In this document: piece after piece, positions 17,596 through 27,700 of the stretch
Layout: the number at the start of each line of letters is the position of its first letter
How positions within the stretch are numbered: the first letter of the stretch is position 1
NCBI RefSeq assembly: GCF_000428745.1
Contig: NZ_AUAN01000005.1
Span: 1 to 64,000, forward strand
Source of the DNA: Veillonella magna DSM 19857
GTDB taxonomy: Bacteria > Bacillota > Negativicutes > Veillonellales > Veillonellaceae
Direction: 5' to 3'
Length of the DNA: 64,000 nt
Notes under the pieces: generated by a model
What the model saw: the letters and a program-made list of their open reading frames with translations, nothing else
What the model was told of the DNA's origin: nothing
Databases searched by the model: none
Translations under genes and position numbers: made by a program

Positions 17596-19068
17596 TCAAT
17601 CCAAAGGAATAAAGAGAAAGCGTACCGGCAAGTTAGAGGCACCGGCCGGTATAAACCGGAGAACAATGGGTTCACCGGGTGTAAACGTGTCTAAATACAT
17701 GGTATCGTAAATCGTACCATGCCCAATATATTCATCATAGGTACCGGGTACTTGATAAATTTTATTGTGTGTACCGCTTACAATTTGTACCGACCCTGCA
17801 TAGGCACCCCCTAAGGGATTAAAATATACAGCAAAGCGTTTATCGCCGGCAGTGGGAATCGTCACGTCATAGGATACGCCGTAATTTCCTTTATCCGTCA
17901 TCGCTTTGTTATTCGTTAACTCGTCTACCCCTTTAATAAACGCGTCCTCACGATCGTTGCCGATAGTTATCGCCGAAGCACCCAAGGAGCTATTATACGG
18001 TGTTTCGGATTGCATGTACCGCATCACACCGTGAAAGGTACCGCGCAGCTCTACGTCATCCATAGGCTGTACCGGTGCAATATACGAGTAGCCCAATGGA
18101 CCTGATCCCTTGTTGAGCATCAATACCTTCGCCTGAATCGGTTCGGATGAGGTAAAGTCCACTATACCCGATATTAACTGATCCTTTTTTACCGGTATAT
18201 TCGACAACTCTTCAAAGAGCAGCTTACGGCTATGCGAAGGCAACAGCCAGTTTTCTTCCTTAGCTATGCGCAATCCTTTCCCCAACTGCGGTGGCATGTT
18301 GGCATCAATGGCCTTTAGCTTTTCTGCCAACTGTTTCTTTTTATATTTTTTATCCGCCGCAGCTAATGCGCGTTCCGCGTCAGCTTCCTGTGAAGCTTGC
18401 CACAGCACCAATTCATTGAAGGATAATTCCCGCCCGACTTTAAAATATGCATCGCTCGGTTCCGTAACCAGCTTGCGCTTCACCGTTATACGACTATCCG
18501 TGTTGCCATTATTTTCTAACACAATAGCTACTTGCTTATCTTGATCTGCTTCATTAACATGATAAAAGTACACGCGGCTCTTTCCTTGCAGCGTGCCTGC
18601 TGCCAAAACACCATCCGACGATACGTACTCGGGGCTGTCCGACAAGAGCAATGTTCCCTCTTCTTTAATAACCTTCACCGGAACAGTCCCAAACTGATAG
18701 TTATCAATATTGATACGCTGGCTGGGAAGTACATTTGAGACACTGATTGTCGTATCGTTCCGCTGTCCCAAGAGTTTGATTTTTCGTTCCGGCACCGCTG
18801 TATCGCTATGCTTTGTTTCATTGGTTGCTATCTTTACAGACTTTTGTTTTTCCGGCTGTGTCACCGCGTTGTCTACCTTCGCCGGTGTATCGTTTGTATT
18901 CGGATTCACTGTGTCCGATTCGCCGGTTTCCTTATGCACCGTGTAATAAATTGTTTTGCCATCATCCGACGGAACTCCATCTGCCTGTACCGGAGAGGCT
19001 CCACCTATCCAGGTCCCTAGGGCCAAACAGGCTGCCATCACGGCGCTTACGTGCTTTTTCTTTTTCAT
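17596..19068 (-). CDS. Exported protein of unknown function
   Basis: A 490-residue protein I do not recognise. It has a signal peptide (about 1-29, ending VQA), a Thr/Asn/Asp-rich linker to about residue 95, a middle region with a Lys/Ala-rich charged helix (LAAADKKYKKKQLAEKLKAI, about 233-252), and a beta-rich C-terminal domain (about 290-490) with VPGTYDEYIGHGTIYDTMYL. A surface or periplasmic location is likely; the absence of a lipobox or anchor suggests it is soluble or non-covalently attached. It is monocistronic, between two terminators. AAGAAGGTAAG is the probable ribosome site. Confidence 0.7.
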   Translation of the reverse strand: MKKKKHVSAVMAACLALGTWIGGASPVQADGVPSDDGKTIYYTVHKETGESDTVNPNTNDTPAKVDNAVTQPEKQKSVKIATNETKHSDTAVPERKIKLLGQRNDTTISVSNVLPSQRINIDNYQFGTVPVKVIKEEGTLLLSDSPEYVSSDGVLAAGTLQGKSRVYFYHVNEADQDKQVAIVLENNGNTDSRITVKRKLVTEPSDAYFKVGRELSFNELVLWQASQEADAERALAAADKKYKKKQLAEKLKAIDANMPPQLGKGLRIAKEENWLLPSHSRKLLFEELSNIPVKKDQLISGIVDFTSSEPIQAKVLMLNKGSGPLGYSYIAPVQPMDDVELRGTFHGVMRYMQSETPYNSSLGASAITIGNDREDAFIKGVDELTNNKAMTDKGNYGVSYDVTIPTAGDKRFAVYFNPLGGAYAGSVQIVSGTHNKIYQVPGTYDEYIGHGTIYDTMYLDTFTPGEPIVLRFIPAGASNLPVRFLFIPLD

Positions 19069-19122
19069 TGTTGTCTTACCTTCTTTTAGTTATCTACTTC
19101 ATGAACCTCGTTAAAACCTTTC

Positions 19123-19157
19123 AACGGGGCGCTCCGCATTATGCGAAGCGCCCCGTT
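19123..19157 (-). terminator. Hairpin terminator after whiA
   Basis: A 35-base near-perfect inverted repeat rich in GC (AACGGGGCGC... arms). T-content after the stem is weak on both strands (GTTTCTT on plus), so orientation is uncertain; position fits the end of the cof-rapZ-yvcK-whiA operon. Confidence 0.6.
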
Positions 19158-19177
19158 TCTTGTAAGGTTCTCTTCTA

Positions 19178-20119
19178 TTATACCTCATCCAGTCCATGAG
19201 GTTCATAATCTAATGCAATTTTTTCTAATTTTCGCAATCGATGGCCAACGCCTGACTTACTGAGACCGCTGCCCAAAATATCTGCCAGCTCCTGCAAACT
19301 GGCATCGGGATTTTCACGGCGTACCAACGCCACCTCATACAGCTTCGGCTTCAATTCCTCTAGCGGTTGGTGCCGCTCGATGATACGGATGCTTTCCAAC
19401 TGACGTACCGCCGCATTCACTGTTTTTTGTAAATTTGCTGTTTCACAGTTGACCTGTCTGTTAATTTGATTGCGCACCGTCTTCATAATACGGACGTTCT
19501 CAAATTCCATCAACGCCGACGTGGCTCCCATAATCTGCAAGCACGAGGTAACCGAGTCACCTTCCTTAAGGTAAACAACGTATTCCTCTTTGCGCTCTGT
19601 TACCCGCGCCGTAATGCGGAACATGTGTAATACATGCACAATAGCTTCGGCAAATTCACGATTGCCGGTCATAAATTCCAGATGGTAATCGCTTTCCGGT
19701 TTGTTAACGGAACCACCGCCCAAAAAAGCGCCACGCAAAAAAGCACGCCGTGCTTCCATCGTATCAAGCCAGTCATCGGTAATCGACGCCGTCACCGGCC
19801 ACAGCGCCATGTCTTCCAATGCAATTCTCCCTGCTTCCGTAGGCTCAACGGTTAGAGTGTACACATTTTTTTTGCGCAGATTCAGTCCTCGCCGTATCAG
19901 TACTGAGGTATGCAGCGAATATTGAGAGCGTAAAATTCCCAGTACACGCCGCGCTACCGCATTATTGGCTGTCGCCAAGCGTATACCTACGCGCCCGTGC
20001 ATGCCTAGAAGCAAGGAGCCGCCCATGCGTAATAAGCAGGAGGCTTCTATCTTTGCCGATAAAGGCGTTTCATTTTGGTACTGACATAATTCGTTTTTCA
20101 CATCCTCTGCAAATGACAT
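19178..20119 (-). CDS. whiA: WhiA-family DNA-binding regulator
   Basis: A 313-residue WhiA: an N-terminal LAGLIDADG-homing-endonuclease-like fold (MSFAEDVKNELCQ..., FLRGAFLGGGSVN near 128-140) and a C-terminal helix-turn-helix (SLQELADILGSGLSKSGVGH, about 274-293). In Gram-positive bacteria WhiA influences cell division and sporulation-related genes. It is last in the rapZ-yvcK-whiA order conserved across Firmicutes. AAAGGAGG precedes the ATG. Confidence 0.96.
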   Translation of the reverse strand: MSFAEDVKNELCQYQNETPLSAKIEASCLLRMGGSLLLGMHGRVGIRLATANNAVARRVLGILRSQYSLHTSVLIRRGLNLRKKNVYTLTVEPTEAGRIALEDMALWPVTASITDDWLDTMEARRAFLRGAFLGGGSVNKPESDYHLEFMTGNREFAEAIVHVLHMFRITARVTERKEEYVVYLKEGDSVTSCLQIMGATSALMEFENVRIMKTVRNQINRQVNCETANLQKTVNAAVRQLESIRIIERHQPLEELKPKLYEVALVRRENPDASLQELADILGSGLSKSGVGHRLRKLEKIALDYEPHGLDEV

Positions 20120-20137
20120 AGGGGCCTCCTTTCTTAT

Positions 20138-21484
20138 TTAATGATCATTTCGCTTCAAATAGTATTCTAAAATATGTGGTTCAATATCTGTTTGCAATGC
20201 ATACACTATGTCCATAACCACCTTGCCCAAGCGTTCGGAGTCGTGTACCGGTCGACCGCTGTCATCCATCAAGCTGGCCCGAATGGTGCGCACACCTAAG
20301 GCAGCCAGCTCGTCGGCATTAACCAACACCGGTTCGGAGCCCGTTTCCCGATAGGCCTCTACGGAGTCACCTTCCGGATATGTGTCATTCACAAGTATGG
20401 TGTCGATAAGAGATGCACCGCCCTGTGCCTGTAACGCCCGTACATGATCGGCTGCCGTATAGCCATCCGTTTCGCCGGGCTGGGTCATCACATTACAAAT
20501 ATACAGCTTAGCCGCCTTGCTGGCTTGTATATGTTCTGCAATTTTATCAATCAACAGATTTGGCATAATGCTCGTGTATAAACTCCCCGGGCCCAAGATG
20601 ATAGCATCAGCTTCGTCAATAGCCTGTAGTGCCGCCCCTTCCGGCTTCGGCAAGGCCGGTTCCGTAAAGACGCGCTTTATTGGCTTACCGGCATGTGGAA
20701 TATGACTTTCACCGGCCACAATCGTGCCGTCTTCCATCTCAGCCATAAGGCGTATGTTTTCCGTCGAAGCCGGGATAACCCGTCCACGTACTTTTAAAAT
20801 TTTACTGGACGCTTCCAATGCCTTATCGATGTCCGCGTCCAATACCTGCGTCAACGCAGTAAGAAATAAGTTACCGAAGCTGTGACCCGCTAAATCTCCT
20901 TCACCACCGAAGCGATAGCGGAACAGCTTTTCCATGAGTCCTTCTTTATCTGCCAGAGCAACTAAGCAGTTGCGTAAGTCGCCGGGCGCAATCATTTTAA
21001 AGTCTTCCCGCAAACGACCGGACGAACCGCCGTCATCCGCTACCGTAACGATGGCCGTCAGATTCGCCGTGCGCCGTTTTAATCCGCGCAATAGGGTAGA
21101 CAGACCCGTACCACCGCCGATAACCACAATTTTCGGTCCCTGTCCGAGACGAATATTTTGGAAAATATAATCGCTAACCTTCTCGGAATCCGCCGGGATA
21201 ACGGCGCGAATGATGGTTTTAATCACCCGCCGCGTTCCCATAATCATAAAGAGTATTCCCAATATGATGGCAATAAACCCGATGGTAGCTACTACCGTGT
21301 AATTATACGAACCCGTCGTTTCAAAAATGAGCTGTAAAAACACGTCTTCAAAATAGGCCAGCCATTGATAATTAAGCATCAGGGCCACACCGAGGATCAA
21401 TAATCCCACACCGGTAGAAAACAAAAACAACCAGCGCTTTATATTCAGTCCCGGTGCCAGCCACCGAAAGAACCGCGTTCGCAT
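20138..21484 (-). CDS. yvcK: YvcK/CofD-like gluconeogenesis factor
   Basis: A 448-residue protein. The CofD-like domain starts near residue 118 with VVIGGGTGLSTLLRGLKRR and includes VTVADDGGSSGRLRED and the LGPGSLYTSIMPNLL region. In B. subtilis YvcK binds UDP-sugars and supports growth on gluconeogenic carbon and cell-wall homeostasis. Unlike B. subtilis YvcK (about 317 residues), this one carries an N-terminal extension of about 110 residues with two membrane helices (about 17-38 and 62-84), a form common in Negativicutes and Clostridia. ATG is one base after the rapZ stop. Confidence 0.94.
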   Translation of the reverse strand: MRTRFFRWLAPGLNIKRWLFLFSTGVGLLILGVALMLNYQWLAYFEDVFLQLIFETTGSYNYTVVATIGFIAIILGILFMIMGTRRVIKTIIRAVIPADSEKVSDYIFQNIRLGQGPKIVVIGGGTGLSTLLRGLKRRTANLTAIVTVADDGGSSGRLREDFKMIAPGDLRNCLVALADKEGLMEKLFRYRFGGEGDLAGHSFGNLFLTALTQVLDADIDKALEASSKILKVRGRVIPASTENIRLMAEMEDGTIVAGESHIPHAGKPIKRVFTEPALPKPEGAALQAIDEADAIILGPGSLYTSIMPNLLIDKIAEHIQASKAAKLYICNVMTQPGETDGYTAADHVRALQAQGGASLIDTILVNDTYPEGDSVEAYRETGSEPVLVNADELAALGVRTIRASLMDDSGRPVHDSERLGKVVMDIVYALQTDIEPHILEYYLKRNDH

Positions 21485-21485
21485 G

Positions 21486-22418
21486 TTATTTCGCCCCTTC
21501 CGAGGATTCCGCCGTAAATTCGTGAGGATTGAAATCCTCTTCTACATTATTCTTCATCATATCCCGATGTTCTACGCTAACCCGATAGCCCAGCTCCTGT
21601 ATATGTGTGTACAAGGCTTCCGCCATCGCCACACTGCGATGCATACCGCCCGTACAGCCAACGGCAATCACAAATTGGCTTTTTCCTTCCTTTTCGTAAT
21701 TAGGAAGCAAGAAATCCATCGTCTTGAAATAATGATTTTTAAATTCCGTTGTTATGTCAAAGGAATGAATGTAATTGTTTACCTCCGGTACGCGCCCCGT
21801 TTTGTGACGGAACTCGGGAATGTAGTAGGGATTCGGCAAAAAGCGTACATCCCATACCATATCCGCATCCAGCGGTATGCCGTATTTAAAACCGAAGCTG
21901 ACTACAGTCACCGCAAGGCGCCGATCCGGATTATCTCCTTCCGCAAAGCGCTGACGCAGATAGCTTTTTAAATTATTCGTCTTCATGTCTGTCGTGTCGA
22001 TAATATAATCCGCACGATGACGAATGCTATCCAGCATACGACGTTCTTCTTTGAGACCCGTAGTAATGCGGCCGTTCGGAGCCAACGGATGACTGCGGCG
22101 CGACTCCTTATAGCGACGGATTAACGCTTCGTCCGTTGCTTCCATGAATACGATCTCATAAGGCACCTGCATCTCTTTCAACGATTTCAGTGCATCCGAT
22201 AAGGATTCAAAAAACTCACCGCCTCGAATATCCACCACTAAGGCCACATGGTTAATTCGTTCACCTGCTTGGCGACATAAATCGCTGAACTTGGGAATCA
22301 AAACAGGTGGGATGTTATCGACACAAAAATAACCCATGTCCTCCAATGCCTGCATGACCTGTGTCTTGCCGGCACCGGACATGCCCGTCACTATGATCAA
22401 CCTAAAATTGTTCTCCAT
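21486..22418 (-). CDS. rapZ: RNase adapter / nucleotide-binding protein RapZ
   Basis: A 310-residue RapZ (YvcJ) with Walker A GMSGAGKTQ near residue 10-18, the Walker B-like LVVDIRGG region, and the C-terminal domain motif VAVGCTGGMHRSVAMAE-like (about 264-280). It binds GTP/UDP-GlcNAc; in E. coli it targets GlmZ, in Firmicutes it is tied to YvcK function. ATG at 22418 is chosen because GGGAGGAGAA lies just upstream; the frame is open 24 bases further. Thirteen bases separate it from the HAD gene. Confidence 0.95.
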   Translation of the reverse strand: MENNFRLIIVTGMSGAGKTQVMQALEDMGYFCVDNIPPVLIPKFSDLCRQAGERINHVALVVDIRGGEFFESLSDALKSLKEMQVPYEIVFMEATDEALIRRYKESRRSHPLAPNGRITTGLKEERRMLDSIRHRADYIIDTTDMKTNNLKSYLRQRFAEGDNPDRRLAVTVVSFGFKYGIPLDADMVWDVRFLPNPYYIPEFRHKTGRVPEVNNYIHSFDITTEFKNHYFKTMDFLLPNYEKEGKSQFVIAVGCTGGMHRSVAMAEALYTHIQELGYRVSVEHRDMMKNNVEEDFNPHEFTAESSEGAK

Positions 22419-22431
22419 GATGTTCTCCTCC

Positions 22432-23250
22432 CTACGCTTCATTTCGGCCCAGCACGTGAGTAGCCACCCAGTGCGCTACGCCATCATCTTCGTTACTTCG
22501 GCACACCTCATCGGCTACCGCTTTAACCATTTCTTCCGCATTAGCTACCGCAATGGCATGACCGGCTTCCTTAAGCATGGAAATATCGTTCTCCGAATTA
22601 CCGAAGGCTACCATCGCTTCCACGGGGACGCCTAATCGCTGCGCCATAAAGTGAAGTGCTTCCCCTTTGGAAGTCTGCGGCGGATTGAGTTCCAAGAAAT
22701 GCCGCTTGCTACGCACAATGGCCAGCTCACTGCCCATAGCTTCATGCAGCGTGCGACTGATAGTATCAATCACTGCCGGTTCTTCAATGATAAGCAGCTT
22801 ATTCGGTTCCCCGTCAAGCTCATATAAGGCATCGCCGATATACACTGCCGTAGCCCCGGTTGCTTTTTCATAGCTTTTTGAAAATTCCGTTTCATGATGT
22901 ACATAGAGCACATCATCCACATAGGCCTGAATGTACCAGCCTCGTTCTTTTGCCATAGCAAGTACTTTGCGCGCCGTAGCAAGGGGAATTGTTTTCTCAT
23001 ACAGCTTGCGTCCCGATTCAATACACTGTACTAAGCCACCGGAATACAGTACCATCGGTACATCACCGATACCAAGCGCCTTGCCGACGGGCTCTGCCGT
23101 CTGATACATGCGCCCTGTAGCAATCAGCACCTCAATACCTTCGGCCTGCGCTGCTTTTAATATGTCCTTTGTATATGCCGACACCGTATTGTCGTCGCGC
23201 AATAAGGTATCGTCTAAATCTATCGCCAATAGGCGAATACCTGTCGTCAT
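22432..23250 (-). CDS. Cof-type HAD-IIB hydrolase
   Basis: A 272-residue haloacid-dehalogenase phosphatase. Motif I is AIDLDDTLL (about 9-17) with the nucleophile Asp, the C2 cap lies in the middle, and motif IV is AFGNSENDISML (about 213-224). Cof-type enzymes dephosphorylate sugar phosphates or cofactors; the exact substrate cannot be read. It is first in the operon with rapZ, yvcK and whiA. AGGTGG precedes the ATG. Confidence 0.93.
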   Translation of the reverse strand: MTTGIRLLAIDLDDTLLRDDNTVSAYTKDILKAAQAEGIEVLIATGRMYQTAEPVGKALGIGDVPMVLYSGGLVQCIESGRKLYEKTIPLATARKVLAMAKERGWYIQAYVDDVLYVHHETEFSKSYEKATGATAVYIGDALYELDGEPNKLLIIEEPAVIDTISRTLHEAMGSELAIVRSKRHFLELNPPQTSKGEALHFMAQRLGVPVEAMVAFGNSENDISMLKEAGHAIAVANAEEMVKAVADEVCRSNEDDGVAHWVATHVLGRNEA

Positions 23251-23289
23251 CTATGTCCACCTACTCCATCCTACGAAGCAACTGCTGCA

Positions 23290-23440
23290 TCTTGTAACAG
23301 TACACTGTCTCATTTCGCATCGTAACAATGACACAACTTATACACGTTACATTGTAACCGCTAAACAGTTCCTGTACTTTGCCTATTACATTGTAACAAT
23401 GCAATGGCTCGTACGCATAACATTGTAATAATGCAACGAT
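23290..23440. promoter_or_regulatory. Cluster of CATTGTAA-type motifs
   Basis: Five related motifs occur between the divergent HAD and recombinase genes: near 23292, 23320, 23348, 23388 and 23420. The best two are dyads, CATTGTAACAATG (23389-23401) and CATTGTAATAATG (23421-23433). A regulator binding site cluster is inferred. Bases 23441-23540 are AT-rich with TATAAT-like sequences on both strands but no clear -35. Confidence 0.4.
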
Positions 23441-23576
23441 CTATACTGCTCCGTTATTATATAATTTACTATGTTTAAGTATATCACATTTCCCTTGCTT
23501 CAATGCAGCGAAAAGAAGGAATTTATTTATCCATCTAAGCTTGCTGTCAAACAGTATTACACTACGGGAGGTTATT

Positions 23577-24740
23577 ATGACATACCACAAAAAAGCAGCC
23601 CTTTATATCCGTGTCTCTCATGAAGAACAGGCTATGAAGGGCTACTCCTTACAGGCGCAGGAGAATAGACTCCTTGCGTATGCTGCCTTTAAAGGCTATG
23701 AAGTTGTCGATGTATATAAAGATGAAGGCGTATCCGCCCGTCATCGTCCCGGCCATCGCCGCGAGTTTGCACGCATGATGCACGATGTTACTGCCGGTCG
23801 TATTGAAATCATAGTGTTTATAAAACTGGATCGCTGGTTTCGCAATGTATCTGACTATTATTCCTATCAGTCCATTCTCGATGCGCATCACGTAGAATGG
23901 GAAACCACCGAAGAAGATTACAACACAAGTACGGCCCAAGGACGTTTATATTTAAATATCAAGCTGTCCATCGCTCAAAATGAGTCGGACACCACTGCCG
24001 AGCGTATACGTTTTGTGTTCGCCGATAAAATCAAACGCCGTGAGGCGATTTCCGGCAAGCTCCCCTTAGGGTATGCCATTGAAAATAAACGCATCGTCCC
24101 CAATCAGCATGCTGCGGTGGTGCGCGATATCTTTCATCATTATCTGGCGGTAAAATCCATACGTGCCACCATGCATTATCTCTATAATCGCTACCATATC
24201 AAACGCACGTATCCGGCAATGGTCAAACTGCTGCGCAACGAAAAATATACAGGCCTTGCTTACGGTGATCCGCAGTACCTACCTCCTTTAATTTCGCAAG
24301 AGACCTTTTCTGCCGTACAGCACCTACTTGAGGAACAACGACGCTTTCATCAAACGCCGCATCGCCTTTATCTCTTTACGGGGCTCCTTCACTGCCCGCA
24401 CTGCGGGAAGCGACTCGTTGGCTTAACCCGTCATTACAAAACACGGCAGTACATCTATTACCATTGTCCGTCACCGACCGGGTCGCCCATTGCATCGCAC
24501 AGCTTTCGCCTAAAAGAAGCGGAGCTGGAGGAAAAGCTTTTAATCGCCTTACCCTGCGTCATGGAGCGTCTTACCAAACGCGACTCCATCAGCTCAGCTT
24601 TCACCTTTTACCTCAGCTGTCATCATTTGTATCCGCACTGGCATTATACCGAGCGCCGCCATTATTGGCAAACGTTATTGCGCAGTATACACTTTGATGA
24701 AGTCGGCGATCCGGTAATTACTTTATGCGAAGAGGTGTAA
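23577..24740 (+). CDS. Serine recombinase with zinc ribbon
   Basis: A 387-residue large-type serine recombinase. The resolvase catalytic domain (about 1-150) has LYIRVSHEEQ with the probable nucleophile Ser 14 and KLDRWFRNVSDY with the active-site Arg. A recombinase domain follows (GKLPLGYAIEN, about 159-169), then a zinc beta-ribbon with CPHCGKRLVGL (about 273-283) and YYHCPSPTGS. At 387 residues it is shorter than phage integrases of this class (about 450-550), and the usual C-terminal coiled-coil region is reduced. The ATG at 23577 has GGGAGG upstream. No phage, conjugation or resistance genes are nearby. It ends 15 bases before the stop of the convergent adhesin gene. Confidence 0.9.
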   Translation: MTYHKKAALYIRVSHEEQAMKGYSLQAQENRLLAYAAFKGYEVVDVYKDEGVSARHRPGHRREFARMMHDVTAGRIEIIVFIKLDRWFRNVSDYYSYQSILDAHHVEWETTEEDYNTSTAQGRLYLNIKLSIAQNESDTTAERIRFVFADKIKRREAISGKLPLGYAIENKRIVPNQHAAVVRDIFHHYLAVKSIRATMHYLYNRYHIKRTYPAMVKLLRNEKYTGLAYGDPQYLPPLISQETFSAVQHLLEEQRRFHQTPHRLYLFTGLLHCPHCGKRLVGLTRHYKTRQYIYYHCPSPTGSPIASHSFRLKEAELEEKLLIALPCVMERLTKRDSISSAFTFYLSCHHLYPHWHYTERRHYWQTLLRSIHFDEVGDPVITLCEEV

Positions 24741-24755
24741 TTACAGGCTGCCACA

Positions 24756-27700
24756 TCAGCCGCTAATACGAGCCATAAGCCATTCTACTTTCTTTGCCAA
24801 CTCTTCGTTTTGTTTACGCAACGCCGCATTTTCATCGGCCAGACTATTCACCGATTGCTGCATCGCTTGTAGGGTACTACCGTAATCCATCATCTGCTTA
24901 TCTGTTGTTTCATTCATCGCCATCTGCGCTGCATTTGCTTTCCGAAGATGATCGATTTCATCATAGAGACGTGCCATTTCTGCCTTCACCGGTTCCGGTG
25001 CATAGCGAAGGAAGTAGCCTTTGCGATCGCCTTGTTCACCTAAACGAATGCTGATGCCCGCATTCCACATCACCCCATTACCGCTATAGGCTAATCCACC
25101 GTGATACATAACATCCTCATTGTCATGATGCGCCACACCAAGCGCCACGCCTTGGCTTCCTTTATAGCCACCTATGCCGGCCATAATCTGTGTTTTTTCA
25201 TCCGGATTGTATCCCAATGGTTTAAGCGCTGCCATAGCGGCACTTAATGCGCCCACATCGGCGATTTCCTTTGTTAAGTGATGCTCTACCTGACTGATTT
25301 GTTGCACTACACTGCCTTGTGCTTGACGCAGCTGTCCTACTGTTACCGCATCACTCATAGCCACCCCGTCTGCTACATTAGCGATCCGTGTGCCCCCTGC
25401 ATCAAGACCATTTTCGGTAACCTTCACAGTGGTTGCTCCGTTAGTAAAGCGAATGTCCTTGCCTACGGAAATAGCCGTAGCCTCATTGCCCGTACCATGA
25501 GATAAAGTGGTTTCCGTTTCATTAAATGAAAGCTTGCCATCATGGCCACCTACAAAATTCATATTGGTCAATTCTTTGGCAAGGGTATATTTCACTTCGC
25601 CCCTATCTCCGGTAGAAGCTATTATGTTACCGTCGCCTTTAAACGTAAATCCTTCCTGAAGAGTAACCGATTTAGCCGCCGTATCTCCGTCAGCTTGATA
25701 CGAAATAGATGTCGCCGTACCATTTTCAATATTGGTAATGCCCAATTTTTCCTTCCACTTCGTTACATCATTTGCTTCTAGATTACTAGCATCTGTCTTT
25801 GCATACTCAGATAACGTAGTATCCAATTCCTCTTTATCCACATATGTATTCTCTAGTTTTTCATTCGTTACATAATTGTCTAACTGGTCATTCGTTACAT
25901 AATTATCTAAATCAACGTTGACCTTCCATATGGTTTGACCGTTCTCTTCTCTCGAAGCTACCACTGTATTCATTCCATTTTCTAACTTTATAGGCTTTGT
26001 ATTCGTTATCTTGCCATCAATATCCTTTACTTGATTTTGCAACGCATTTAGTTGTCCCATATTGACTGCGTCTGATATATGCTCTATACCTGGCCTACCG
26101 GGGGCTAAGCCGGTAATATGTGTATTTCCTACATTGAGACCGTCCGAGTTCACAATAATTGTTGTACCACCATGTCCTAAGCTGATACCGTTACTACCAA
26201 AGGTAAGCGTACCATTATTACCGGCAATGGATGTCATATTGGTTAACGTTGTATTTAAATGATATGTTACTATCCCATTATCTTCAATCGTAGCCGTCGT
26301 GTTTATACCATTGGTAAAGTCTAATCCCTTTGTTAGACCTACCTTCTTTTTATCAGCGTCTTGCTTACCACCATTTGCTTTATATGTAAGTTCTCCCATG
26401 GTACTTACATCCGGCAATGTGACATCAACAGTATACGTTGTCTTACCGGTATTTTTATCCACATTAGGAGTAACCGTAACATCATTTTTACCTTCCACAA
26501 TGATTGCTTCTTGTGCCAGATTCCTGACAACCAGCTTGCCTGCATCGGTAATATTATCTAATGAGGTTGTTGCTCGTCCCGATAGCTGAGACATATTTAC
26601 TGCATCTAACGGTTGATCGCTTCTACCGGCAGCAACATTGGTAATGTGCTTATTTCCTACATTAAGACCGTCCGAGTTCACAATAATTGTTGTACCACCA
26701 TGTCCTAGGCTAATACCATTACTACCAAAGGTGATTGTACCATTATTGCCGGCAATGGATGTCATATTGGTTAATGTAGGTTTCACATCAAAGGTAACGA
26801 CACCGTTTTCCTCAACAGTAGCTGTTGTATTGGTACCACCGGTAAAGTTAAATCCCTCAGTAAAGGTTACCGATTTTTTCTCCACTACATTGCTTGCACT
26901 GTTATCATCGGGCGTGTTAGTACCATCACCGGATACATGATCTCCGTCTGTAGCTGTTCCAATACCGGTATTTCCATTCGTTGGATTTGTTGCCGTATAC
27001 ATAATTGAACTAGGAATATCCGGAATAGTAGGAATCTCTATGCTATCTACCATATCCGCCACACGTTTCAGCTGTGCTACGTTTACGGCATCCGTATCAT
27101 TCGTGCCTGCGGCTACGCCGGTAATCTGACGGGTAAGACCCAGTTCTTCATTGCCGATACTGAGCGCCGCAAGTTGAGCTTCCCAAGTACCGGTCTTTTC
27201 TCCCCATTCTTTCTGGGCATCAATATAAGAATTATACGTAACACTTTCCATATTCTTATAGAAATCATACATGCGCTTATCTTTCCGTGGATTGAAGGTG
27301 CGGAGCTGCCGTTTCAGTTCATATTCCTTTACTTTATCTGCATTGGCAAGCCATGCTTTTTTCGCATTTTCTACTTTCGTCCTGCCATTCTCATAATCTG
27401 CATCAGACATGTCTTTTACAATGGTGTCAGTCGCCACGTTTCCTTTAGCGAGAGGATCATAGCCCCGCACACCTTTATCTCTTGTAGTTGCTGCATAGGA
27501 ACCAAGAGCGATACCGTCGGAACGGTCTGCATTCGCCTTATTCCCTACGACGAGGGCATCCCGGATACCTGCATTTTCTGTATGAACCGTGTATTCATTG
27601 AGTGCATTAGGTGCAAGACCGTCGGTCGTTCTGCTTCCGATAGAGGAGCCCTGTCCAAAGATGATGCTGTCCACGCCGGTATTGATGGTATGGGCACCGA

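Noticed and set aside
23577-24740. Recombinase as the integrase of a prophage or conjugative element
   Set aside because: No phage structural, lysis, transfer or excisionase genes, and housekeeping genes on one side and the adhesin on the other; no duplicated att-like core was found by eye.
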